Origin: Okapia johnstoni
Taxonomy: Eukaryota; Chordata; Mammalia; Artiodactyla; Giraffidae
Length of the DNA stretch: 64,000 nucleotides
Direction: 5' to 3'
NCBI GenBank assembly: GCA_024291935.2
Contig: CM044320.1
Location: 32,766,001 to 32,830,000 of the forward strand
A program made the position numbers and the translations under genes. Shown here piece by piece: positions 25,801 through 37,800 of this stretch; position 1 is the stretch's first letter; each line of letters begins with the position of its first letter. The notes beneath the pieces are model-generated. The model saw only the letters and a program-made list of their open reading frames with translations, ran no database searches and had not been told where the DNA came from.

Positions 25801-28800
25801 AATGTGCTCCCTTGTTCTAATATTTTAAAATACAGTGGAAAAAAAAATCTCATCTCTGCCTTTCACAAGTTAATAGGTGTTGTTCACATTTAAAAAAGCC
25901 CAATTTCGTATTTTCTCTTATAGCAATCCTTTTCCTTTGGTCATTTTGTAAGAGATACTCCCTTCTAAAATTCTACTGAACGTAATTTAATCTTTCTTGG
26001 ATGATTTAGAAGTTACTTTAGAATAACAGCGGTTCAGAGTCATTTTTGTCAATAGCTGCCCATATAGGATGCTGAAGGCATTAAAATTGGATTGGGTTAA
26101 ATTGACTGCAGAACTGGGTCATGCCCCAAATGCTACCATCCTAAATATATACAATTTTCACTTGCCATTTTTTCTTTCTCGCAAAAGTCAATGAAGAAGG
26201 TACACATTAAACTCAATTTAATTTGGAGTCACAATAAATTAGAATTTATTTACAGAGTTAAAGTATAGAGCTACATTTTTATATTTAGTACACTTTTAAT
26301 TACTCTAAAACAGTACAAAACTAAATAAAGTACTTACATTTGCTGCACCAAGAAGTATTAATGTAGGCCCAAGACCTATTGTATATATTGATCTGAGCAT
26401 TATTGACACAAGAAATGGCCGAATACCCACAGGCTTGGATAAGAAAAACAGCATAGATGTGCAGATTGCCACTGCTATCCAGAGCAGAATTGAGAACAAC
26501 GGTGAAAGAGTACCTGTAAAATGTGGAAGTTTATTTTTACTAAGAACAAAACTGGAACATGTTAAATCATTTGCCACTCTATTTTACATATTTTATATAT
26601 ATGAAACTCCAATACTTTGGCCACCTGATGTGAAGAACTGACTCATTGGAAAAGACCTGATGCTGGGAAAGATTGAAGGTGGGAGGAGAAGGGGACAACA
26701 GAGGATGAGATGGTGGGATGGCATCACCAACTCGATGGACATGAGTTTGAGCAAGCTCCAGGAGTTGGTGATGGACAGGGAAGCCTGGTATGCTGCAGTC
26801 CATGGGGTCACAAAGAATCGGACATGACTGAGGGACCGAACTGAACCGATTTCATATAATAGAGTAAGACAAGTTGTAAGACACTGAATTTCAAAGTAAC
26901 CCACTCTACATTCAGAAAACTAAGATTATGGCATCCAGTCCCATCACTTCATGGCAAATAGATAGGGAAACAATGGAAACAGTGACAGACTATTTTTTGG
27001 GGCTCCAAAATCACTGCAGATGGTGACTGCAGCCATGAGATTAAAAGATGCTTGCTCCTTGGAAGAAAAGCTATGACCAACCAAGACAGCATATTAAAGA
27101 GCAGAGACATTGCTTTACCAACAAAGGTCCGTCTAGTCAAAGCTATGGTTTTTCCAGTAGTCATGTATGGATGTGAGAGTTGGACTACAAAGAAAGCTGA
27201 GCGCCAAAGAATTGATGCTTTTGAACTGTAGTGTTGGAGAAGACTCTTGAGAGTCCCTTGGACTGCAAGGAGATTCAACCAGTCCATCCCAAAGGAAATC
27301 AGTCCTGAATATTCACTGGAAGGACTGATGCTGAAGCTGAAACTCCAATCCTTTGGCCACCTGATGCGAAGAACTGACTCACTGGAAAAGACCCTGATGC
27401 TGGGAAAGATTGAAGGCGGGAAGAGAAGGGGACGACAGAGGATGAGATAGTTGGATGGAATCACTGACGCGATGGACATGAGTTTGAATAAGCTCCAGGA
27501 GTTGGTGATGGACAGGGAAGCCTGGTGTGCTGCAGTCCATGGGTTCGCAAAGAGTTGGACACAACTGAGTGACTGAACAGAACACACTGTATATTTATAG
27601 GAGATGTCTTTGTACACATTATTCATTATTTCTTGTACTCAGACACTCAGTGGTGTCTGACTCTTCATGATCTTATAGACTGTAGCCCCCTCCCACCCCC
27701 AGTTCCACTGTCCATGGGATTTTCCATGCAAGAATACTGGAGCAGGTTGCCATTTCCTCCTCCAGGGGATCTTTTGGACCTAGGGATCGAACCACCATCT
27801 CTTAAGTCTCCTGAGTTGGCAGGTGGATTCTTTACCACTAGCATCACCTACATTTCCAGAAAGCTTGTGATGAATCCCAGGCTGCTTAAATACTCACTAG
27901 TCAATGCTCCTTACATTAGTTCTGAAACATGTGTGTCTTTCTTTCCAATGGGAGTCATGCTAGATGCTTTGGATAGGGGTTTCTCATTTTGGGAATCTTA
28001 ATTCAAAATGCATGATTAATGGCCATAAACTATTCAGCTAAATCAAATGGAATCAGGCACTGAACTCATACCTTGTCCTGTTTTATTATAATCAAGTTTT
28101 TATACTATATTAAAGAATTCAGAATGCACACTCTCTAGTTTTTAATGAAATAGACCTAAGCTTTAACTGTTAAAACACACAAGTGCATTTATGTGTATGA
28201 ATACATAGGTATACGTGAGTATTTCTCAACTTCTAAAAATAACATTCAGCTATTTACTTCATCAGAAAACAAAAACTCCAAATGTTTCAAAACTAAACTC
28301 CATTGCAACAAAAGTTTCTTTAGAAATGGCCCCAGAAGGGGTTTATAAATACATTTCATTTTTTGAAAAGGACAGTTCATTGATGTTTGCACTGACATGT
28401 GGATTCAAGGAATCCCCCTCTGAAAGTCAAGTGATGCTATATTTGCAGAAGTAAATTAAGGGGGAACACTCTTGGGTTGATTAGACCTCAAACATGTGTG
28501 TTCAGGCTGATGAAGTCAGAGAGGAAACGACAAAACAGCGACTTTCCACTCGTTCAGGTAAGTCATTTGGAATCAGGCACCGAACTCACATCTTGTCCTG
28601 TTAAATTACTATCAAGTTCTTATGGTGGCTTAGGGGTAAAGAATCTGCCTGCCAATGCAGGAGACATGGGTTCAATTCCTGTTCCAGGAAGATCCCACAT
28701 GCCTCTGAGCTACTAAGCCCTTGTGCCACAACTATTGAGTCTGTGCTCTAGAGTCTGGGAGCCCAAGTGCTGCAACTACTGAAGCCTGCGTGCTCTGCAA

Positions 28801-31800
28801 CAACAGAAGCCACCACAATGAGAAGCTCTCTCACTGCAATGAAGAGTAGCCCCTGCTCACCACAACTAAAGAAAGCCTGCGAGAAGCAATGGAGACCCAG
28901 CACAGCCAAAAATAAAGTTTAAAAACTGTTTTTAAGTTATAGATTCAGAATGTAAAATATCCATTCTTTAATGAAACACACCTAAACTTTCACTGTTAAA
29001 ACACACAAGTGTATTTACATATATATATATGTGAAAGTCAAAGCGTTAGTTGCTTAGTCGTGTCGACTCGTTGCAACCCCATGGACCCGCCAGGCTCCTC
29101 TGTCCATAGAATTCTCCAGACAAGAATACTGAAGTGGGTAGCCATTCCCTCCTCTGGGGGATCTTCCTGACTCAGGGGTCGAACCCAAGTCACTTACATC
29201 TCCTGCGTTGGCAGGCAGCTTCTTTACCACTAGTGCCACCTGGGAAGCACCAATATTTGTTGACTATAAATAGAAACAATCTGTGAGCTCGTTTTGAGTA
29301 AGCCAATCTCTAGTTATAAATTCCCCAAGTTGTGGAGCTTCACTCTTAAGTTTAGTAAAACCGCCAACATCTTTGCACACTTAACTCTCATCCAATCACT
29401 AGATTCTTTGATATAATTCATAAGCAATGTCTTGGTGTGACATTATTATTTTAAAAGTCTCAACTTTGGCACTGCTAGTCACACTGTGCATTGTCACTAA
29501 TGCCTGATAAGCTAACCACAACTTGACCACCCTTTCTCAGACAGTATCTGGCTTGCTGAGATTTCCTCTTGATCCAATAAGAAATTATAACCATGAACTT
29601 AAAACTGAACATTTGATCCCTTTGTAGAGAGAACTCAAACAGTGTCTAGCTTAGTACCTTGCACATAGTTTAATGTTAAATATGTATTTGTGAAGAGTAA
29701 ATAAATTTAAAAGTTACTTAAATGGCTATTTACACTATTGTCAACTGACAACAATTTGTAATTGTATTTTGTAAGAATGATCATATTGGTTTTTAGCTGA
29801 AGATTTGATCTTCAGCTAGAAAAATAAACTGAAATCTTCTGACAAACTTTAGAAGACAGTAGACTGTTAAAGCCATTTTTTATCCATTAAGGGTGGAAAG
29901 AGGGGACTGTCTTCTTGATATTTGTATTCATTTTCTATAATGATCATGTATTACTTTATAATAGAAAACATTTAAGAATGCACTCTATACATTTTAAAAT
30001 ATTAGAGTATAACACTTGTCCTTAATAAAAGAAAATTCAAATAGAAACACTGGAGACTTCAATTCTACTCTCCTATCTACTTCACACTGACTTGTTTTAA
30101 GTTTACTTATAGCAGGGGTTCCCAACCCCTGGGTGACAAACCAGTACTGGGCAAGTGAAGCTTCATCTGTATTTACAGCCACTCTCCATAGCTCACATCC
30201 CATGGTCCAGGGAAAAATTGTCTTCTATGAAACTGGTCCCTGGTGCCAAAAAGGTTGTATGTGCATGCTAAGTCACTTCAGTCATGTCCAACTCTTTGCA
30301 ACCCCAAGGACTATAGCCCATGAGGTTCCTCTGTCCAAGGGATTCTCCAGGCAAGAATACTAGAGTGGGTTGCCAGGCCTTCCTCCAGGGAATCTTCCCA
30401 ACTCAGGAATCAAACTATGTCTCCTGCATTGCAGGAAGATTCCTTACCCCTGAGGCACCAGGGAAGCCAAAAAGGTTGGATACTGCTACCTTATACAACA
30501 TGCTGCATCTTATTCTCCTCTCTCCACTCCTCTGCCTCCAGCAGAGACTTGTAAGAATTTCCCATTTCTCCCTCCTCAGTCTGGCTAACGCAAATTAGAT
30601 AAATCTATGGGTGTTCTTTCTATTGTGTCTCACTCCTTTCTTCATCCTTTAACTAGACTATAAGCTCCTTGTGTGTTAGTCGCTCAGTTGTGTCTGATTC
30701 TTTGCGACCCCATGTACTGTAGCCCGCCAGGCTCCCGTGTCCATGGGATTTTCCAGGCAAGAATACTGGAGTGGGTTGCCATTTCCTTCTCCAGGGGATC
30801 TTCCCAACCCAGGAATCAAACCCAGGTCTCCTGCATCGCAGGCCTTCTTTACTCTCTGAGCCACCGGTGAAGCCCATAAGCTCCTTGAGAACAAGGTCAG
30901 TTTTCCCAGTGTTTGTATCTCTAGGGTCAAGCACAGTGTCTGGCATCCAGCCACACTCTAACAATGGTTGCTATTAAGGTGAATGAATTATAATCACCTT
31001 GAAGATTTATTTTCTTTAACATAAAGCACTTAAGGGAAAAAGAATGACATCCCAAATTTGAACACGGTATTTTAAAAAAAATCACATGCTAAATGGATAT
31101 AAGAAGGCACAATTCTCTGCTAACCCCTCTGCCTTTGCCAAACTGGGCAGGGATGATTGGCATGGCAACACTCAACTTCTGGGTTGACATCTTAGAGATT
31201 CCCTAGCATTGATAGCTATGGCTTAAGCCACAAGCAGCATGACCTCATTCCTTAACTTTGGCACAAGTTTCATTTTTAGAGAAACACATGTTAAGCATAT
31301 AAACCAATCAACCAAACAAGGAAACCCACACCAAAATCTATAGCCACAGAAATAGGCCCTGGATTCTCGAAGAAATTCAAAGAAAGCTCTGCAAAGCCTG
31401 ACTACTGAAGGAGATTATTTGCAGTAGGGCTTGGGAGGGTGGACATCTTACAAGCTGGTACTCTGAGAATCACCTTCCACTAAGTATCTCCCTTTTATTA
31501 TCATACGCTACTACCCTGGTTGAAGGCAGACACTGTTCTCTCAGCTAATATTATAACCTAAGCGTGAACCAGATATCTGGACACAAGTGAGTCCCACAAG
31601 CTCACTGTGTGTTCAGGCTGGAAAATACCCTTGGAGACAGAATACACAGCCCATTCCCCCCTGCCAGCCTCTCTGTCCTCACCTGACACATTAGCCAAAC
31701 TGACTCCAGAGCAGCTTGTATTAGGATCTGGGGTTGGAAAAGGTGGCCCATTTGGACCACAGGTCTTTTTTTCTGGCTCAGGATTCACCAGGTGATTTTG

Positions 31801-34800
31801 TGATCAACTTCTACCCAGAATCCAGGAACCTTAGAGCTGGATGGAATCCTCATATTTACTTATTTTTTCTTTTTTAACTTTTTATTTTAGAACTCTTTCT
31901 GACTAATGTTATAGTTGCAAATATAATACAAAATTCTCATTGACTCTTTACCTGGCTTCCCCAAATATCGACACCTTACATAATCACACAACAATGATCA
32001 ATGTATGGAAATTAATATGATATATTACATTAATAGAGTTGGACCATAAAGAAGGCTGAGCACCACAGAACTGATGCTTTCAAATTGTGGTGCTGGAGAA
32101 GACTGTCGAGAGTCCCTGGACTGCAAGGAGATCAAACCAGTCAATCCTAAAGGAAATCAACCCTGCATATTTGTTGGAAGCGCTGATGCTGAAGCTGAAG
32201 CTCCAATACTTTGGCTACTTGATGTGAAGAGCTGACTCACTGGAAAAGACTCTGACGTTGGAAAAGATTGAAGGCAACAGGAGAAGGGGACAGCAGATGG
32301 TTAGATACCATCACTGATGCTATGGACATGAATTTGAATAAACTCCAGGACATAGTGGAGGACAGAGGAGCCTGGTGTGCTGCAGTCCATGGAGTCACAA
32401 AGAGTGGGACACTTAGTGACTGAACAACAACCGCTTTAATCTACAGACCTTTATTCAAAGTTCATGAACTGCCCAAGTAATATCTGTTTTTCTGAACCAG
32501 GATCACACATTGCATTTAGCTGTCATGTCTCTTAGTCTCTTTTAATTCCTCAGTACTTCTTTGACTTCACACGCTTCAAGAGTACTGCCCAATTATTTTG
32601 TAGAATATTTCTCATTCTGGATTTGTCTGAAATTTCCTCACTTGATGCATTTTTGTCAACAGAAGCCATATTCTTGTCAGCACATCATGTCAAGAGGCAC
32701 CTGATGTTGCTGTGTCTCTTCACTGGTGACATTAACATTAATCACATAATTAAAGTGATTTCTCCACTTTAAAGTAATTCTCATAATAAGTATATTATGG
32801 GGAAATAGTTTGACTATGTCAATATCCCGTTTCTCATTATACTTTCTCATCTAACACTTATCTATTAATTTTAGCATCCACTGATGATTATTACTATTAT
32901 ATGGCATTTGCCAAATAGCAACATTTTATTTCTATTACTCCTTCTACACTGATTAACAGGAATACTATTGTAAGGAAGAGCTTTCTCGTCTACCAATATG
33001 GATTCCCGGATTCTTATTTCATTCTGCAGGTTATTATGTATTACTGTAACTATTTTTATCTCAAAATTTCCACAGACTTGGCCACTGGGAGATCTTTCAA
33101 GTTGAATCCTGTGTTCTTTGACACATTCCCACCATTTTTTGTAGCACTTTTTGGAAGGAATCTTAATGATCAACTAATTCATCTTTAAATCGTCTCAAAG
33201 CGTCTCAGCCAAGGAGTCATCCAGCCTATGCTTGACAAAATCCAGCATTAGGGACTTGCACGTCCAGCACAGATTTTACCTTCTTCAGCCAGTTCTGATG
33301 GCCAAGTACAGTAATCAGTATTAACTTTGCTTTCTCAGCCTTCCCAGCTATGCATAGCATGTAACTGAAGGTTGGAGGCTTAGCTAATCCTGATCAAAAC
33401 TGTAACCTTATTCATGGAGCTATAATTAAATAACCCATCTAGAACTGTCATCAGATTACCCAAATATAACCTTGGGGTTCCATACTGCCAAAATGGCAGC
33501 TCATGCTTCCCTTTCCCCCTTAGTGCCATACCCACACCCAGATACTTAAGAGTGAGCCTCCACCTTGGTTGCTGCTGTTAATCTCTATTTAGTCCTATCT
33601 AAAGAGTAAAGTGCACAGCTGTACCTGAGGAGGACACACCTTGTCTTCCTGCTTTGTTTTTGTTGGTCTTATTTCTTTCTGAGGCTGGAGCCTCATTCCC
33701 AATTTTACCATGTATGTGGTTTCAAGTTCTTGTTCAAGGACCAGTTGTATTAGTCACACCTCGGGAACTTGTTAAAAAGTATGTATTTCCAGACTCCTGA
33801 ATTACTGGTCAAATCTTCCAAGGGAAGCCTCAAGTTCTTCATCTAGAAGGATGAAGTACTTACTTTATAGAATTGTCAGGAAGATTACATGGAATTATGT
33901 ATGCGACGTGCTTAGCACTTTGCCTGATCCAGTCTAAACGGTAAACAGTAACAGTTGCTATTATCATCATTAGCAATACTATTACAACTGTTATTAGTCA
34001 GGCAAGTATGAAAAAATGTTTCAGGTGCTTTACTTTCTCCTGAATGAGTAAAGAGTAGATGTTCAGAGGGGTACCCGTGCCCATCACCATCATATTTAAT
34101 GTACAATAGGTGGCAGCACAGGCTATATACTTTGGCTCTGGTGCTCTTGTAAGGTATATCATGGAATAGAACTTAGGGAAGATGATGTCCCTGTATAAAG
34201 GGGCACCTGTTATTTCCACACTTCTAACCTAATCATCCATGCAGAAAAGTCCAAGAGCACAAACAAATGCTTTAACTGTCTATTCTGAGATCTGCCATTC
34301 TTCTCTGGGCTTCCATCTCTTTATGTGTCAATGATGATTTGATATTAGATAATTTCCAGAACTACTTCTATATCTAAGACCTTATGCTCTATTTAACAGG
34401 ATGCTACAATCTAGTTAGCATTCCATGTGCAGATGATACTAATTTATCATTTCAGGCTGGACTTCTCTCCTTACAAAAGTTATGTTCTTCTGTGCCAAGA
34501 GGGCTATCATCACTAAATGAGACTAAACACAGTGAAGAGAGCTGTTTCCACTTCCTGCTGTATTTGCAACTTCCCCACAATGGATGGCCAAATATTTGCT
34601 ATGTTTTCATTGCTATTTAACTCACACATCTACTCCCTTGTCAAATATTCTTTTATTAGCACTGGTGTACCTTCTAAAAAAAATCAAACCTTTCTATAAC
34701 TACTCAGATTATACCCAAAGGCTAGAACTTTGCTATCTGCCATCTGTAACAGACCTTAGAAATAGCAAATTACTTCTGCACTCCCATTTCCTTTCCTGCT

Positions 34801-37800
34801 CACTCCCCTTCCTACTTACATCTGAAATAGGTTTAAATACCTCTTGCTCTTCTCATACCCTCCTTTCCACTGAGCTTCCCTTTGTAGTATTAATATTCAC
34901 CTTGTAACAACAACAACTAAGCTTTATCAAATGATTAGTAGTGGTAGTGTTAATCGCTCAATCGTGTGACCCCATGTACCACAGGCCACAAGGCTCCTCT
35001 GTCCATGAAATTCTCCAGGCAAGAATACTGGAGTGGGTTGCCATTCCCTTCTCTAGGGGATCTCCCAACCCAGGGATCAAACCTGTGTTTCCTGCATTGC
35101 AAGCAGATTCTTTACTGTCTGAGCCACCAGGGAAGCCCAGATAAAATGTAAGTGCTATGTAAATAGTTGAAGATAAGTGGCAAATTCAAGTTTTATTTTT
35201 TGGTATCATATGATTACTAGTTGCTATTCTTAATGCTTTACCTACAGCATCTCATTAAATTCTCACATAATCCTATAAACTGATGAGATACAAAAGCATC
35301 TTGTGGTTATTAATTTGCTGGTATCTCTCATCCTGTCCTCTGAGCCATTCTTTCAATACCCATTCCAAAGTTATCTACCTGATTGTATATCAACCAGGAT
35401 ACAGATTGTGACATATTCTCCCATGTTCTTTTGCCAGATTTAAAGAAAACTTAATTTCCACAGCCTTTAGTGTACCTCTCCTATTATTTCCCGTTTCACT
35501 TAACATGGGATAATTTTTCTTGTCTTTGCTTTCACAAAACCTCATGTATCAGCAGTTTGATAATATCAACTTCATGGTCAATATCCTTTGTGCTCTATTA
35601 TTATAATCTTCCTTATGCTATACATTTAAAATTATTTTTCAAATTACCTGCATGTTCACTGTAGAATCCTTAGACAATACCATAAAGGTAAAAAAGGGTA
35701 AAATAGAGATTCTACTAAAGATAGTCACAATCAACATTTTGGCATACATCTCTCACTTTCTCATGTATTTATATGATTGAGATGATACATAAAATGCTTT
35801 TGCTCACAAAATAAGGTAGAAATATTTTTTCTTGCCTTACTTATCAATATAGCTCTTCTAGCTCTTCTGTATATGAACTTCTTGAAAAATATTTATACTG
35901 ACCATCATTTTCTGTTTTCAGTGAATAAAGAAAAGCCATTTAACAAGAATGCAATTGTTGTAACTGGGAAGGTCTAAATAGTTAAGGCATGCATCAAAAG
36001 TATTGTTTTTAGACTCTAAGATACTTATCATTTAAAGACAGACAAGCACTTGCCTTCATCTCCATCATCCCCAAATGGGTAGAAGAGAGCCACAGCTAAG
36101 TTGATGAACACAGCCAGGTTGAAGGAGATGCTCCCCCAAAGAGAAATATGCCTTGAGAACCAGAACAGGGCAGGATTACCTGGTGATGAAGAAGCACGGT
36201 GGGACAGAACAGAAAATGAATTTTTATTTCAATACCAAAGCTCTACTGAAATATCATCTTCCTAAATGCATTTTTGCAAACTACTATAAAAGCGTATATA
36301 AACAAACATTTAATGCAACTTATTTTAGAACATTTATCATCAATACCATAAAGGAGCTTTCCATATGATTCCTTCTTTTCTTTAGCCAGTTTACACTTAA
36401 GCCATTGTAGAAGGGTGAGTAATTCTGGTCAGAAAAGATGACTCTGGGTTAATTCTCTTTAATACATCCTTAGAGCAGGTTGGGGGAAGGCAGTTTAGCA
36501 GTCCCTTGGGGCCCCTTTTAATGGAATGGTATACACTGCTGTGTAATTTAGTAATATCAATTAACTGGTCTCACTCCCCTGTCTTAAAAGTAAAATAAAA
36601 CCCCCACCCTTTGCACAGATGTATCTCTGGTGAAAGTTTCAAATCACAGTCACAGTTACCTGAAACTCTGAAACTTAATAGCATGGCACAGCACTGCTTA
36701 CTGGGAACTAGTGATTTATAATATTACCTAAGTTTTAAACCTTTATGCTTCCCAAGAACTTGTTGGGTTTGCAACAGAAAAAGTAAGTGAAAGATACAAC
36801 AAAAACTACCTATAAGTGAGAGAGCTTTTGCTGAATATTTCCAGAAATGGGATTCTGTGTCTGTCACCAGAAATGAATTGTTAGATGTATCTACTGAATA
36901 AAATTTACATAAGCCAAAACTCAGCTTCTTTCACCTCTCCTAAAAAACTGAACAGACACGTAATGCATACAAGTTTGTCACACAACATATTCAGGTCTTG
37001 CCCATTGTCTAACTCTTAATAGTTTAACATTAGATTTAAAATATTAACAGTCAATTGAGGGGAAAAGCCATCTCAATTTTCAAATAGAAATTTTAAGCTT
37101 TTCAAAGTATGTTCTATGAATTCCAATCTCAAGTCTGCTGCTTACTTATAAACTACACTTCCCTTCAGTACATCTTGTTTTTTTTCTCTTGGAATAGAAC
37201 ATTCCAACACTGGAGTAGGCTATGATTAGCTACGGCATTTAGTTGACTAATGTGTCATAAATTGTAAGCATTTGCATTTTCATCGTTCCTGAATTAGGAG
37301 ACCTCATTTTAAAAAGCAGAATATTAAGACAAAATTAGAAGATGTTGATACATACATTTGTAACAACAAATCCATCAAATGAATTCAATTCTATCTAAAA
37401 CCTCATCATAAGCTTCTTCTAAATTTTAAAAGTAAACCGTATATTGGAAATTATTTTAAGGTGGTTTTTTTTTTGACAAATGACAAATATTTATCTCAAA
37501 AACACAGACTCCACAAGCACGAGCTAATTATCCAATTTACTTTTTGTGGAATAAAATGAATGATTTTCAAATCGAGTTTCTGTTATGTACTCTGAATGCC
37601 TAAGTTTCTCTGAATTCCATAAGGTTCTTCATGGGAAAGTGCTAAGGGAGAGTAATTTATTTTTTTCAAATATCCTGCTAAGAAAGTCTGACAATGCATG
37701 CTACAATCTTTATTCAAGGATGTTATGTCTCAAGCTCAACCAAATTCATAAACCATAATCATTGAAGTTCCCAGGAAACTAAAATGATGCAACACTGTTG

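Larger units (their letters stand above)
18581..26337 (-). other. ITPR2: ITPR2 intron (TM2 exon to TM4 exon), 7757 bases
   Basis: Contains three MIR copies, an L1 3' end, a mariner-type MITE, a BovB 3' end, a GT/GA microsatellite, a BovB tail with TA/TG-rich DNA, and L2 tail sequence. Nothing recognised in 19015-20920, 22230-22795, 22850-23525, 23725-25065 and 25570-26330; these are AT-rich. Confidence 0.85.
26514..36053 (-). other. ITPR2: ITPR2 intron (TM1 exon to TM2 exon), 9540 bases, GC donor
   Basis: The most repeat-laden intron: two BovB 3' ends in tandem, six SINEs, a split hAT element, a split L2 tail, a 1.3 kb old L1 carrying a BovB, a MER5A-like scrap and two MIRs. Nothing recognised in 27860-28610, 29260-29625, 29715-30105, 30990-31855, 33185-33730, 34000-34940 and 35305-36045. 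Confidence 0.85.

Noticed and set aside
26949..27626. 225-codon minus-strand open frame
   Set aside because: It is the antisense of a BovB fragment; the repeats of this family give similar frames at 49903-50271 and 21488-21739.
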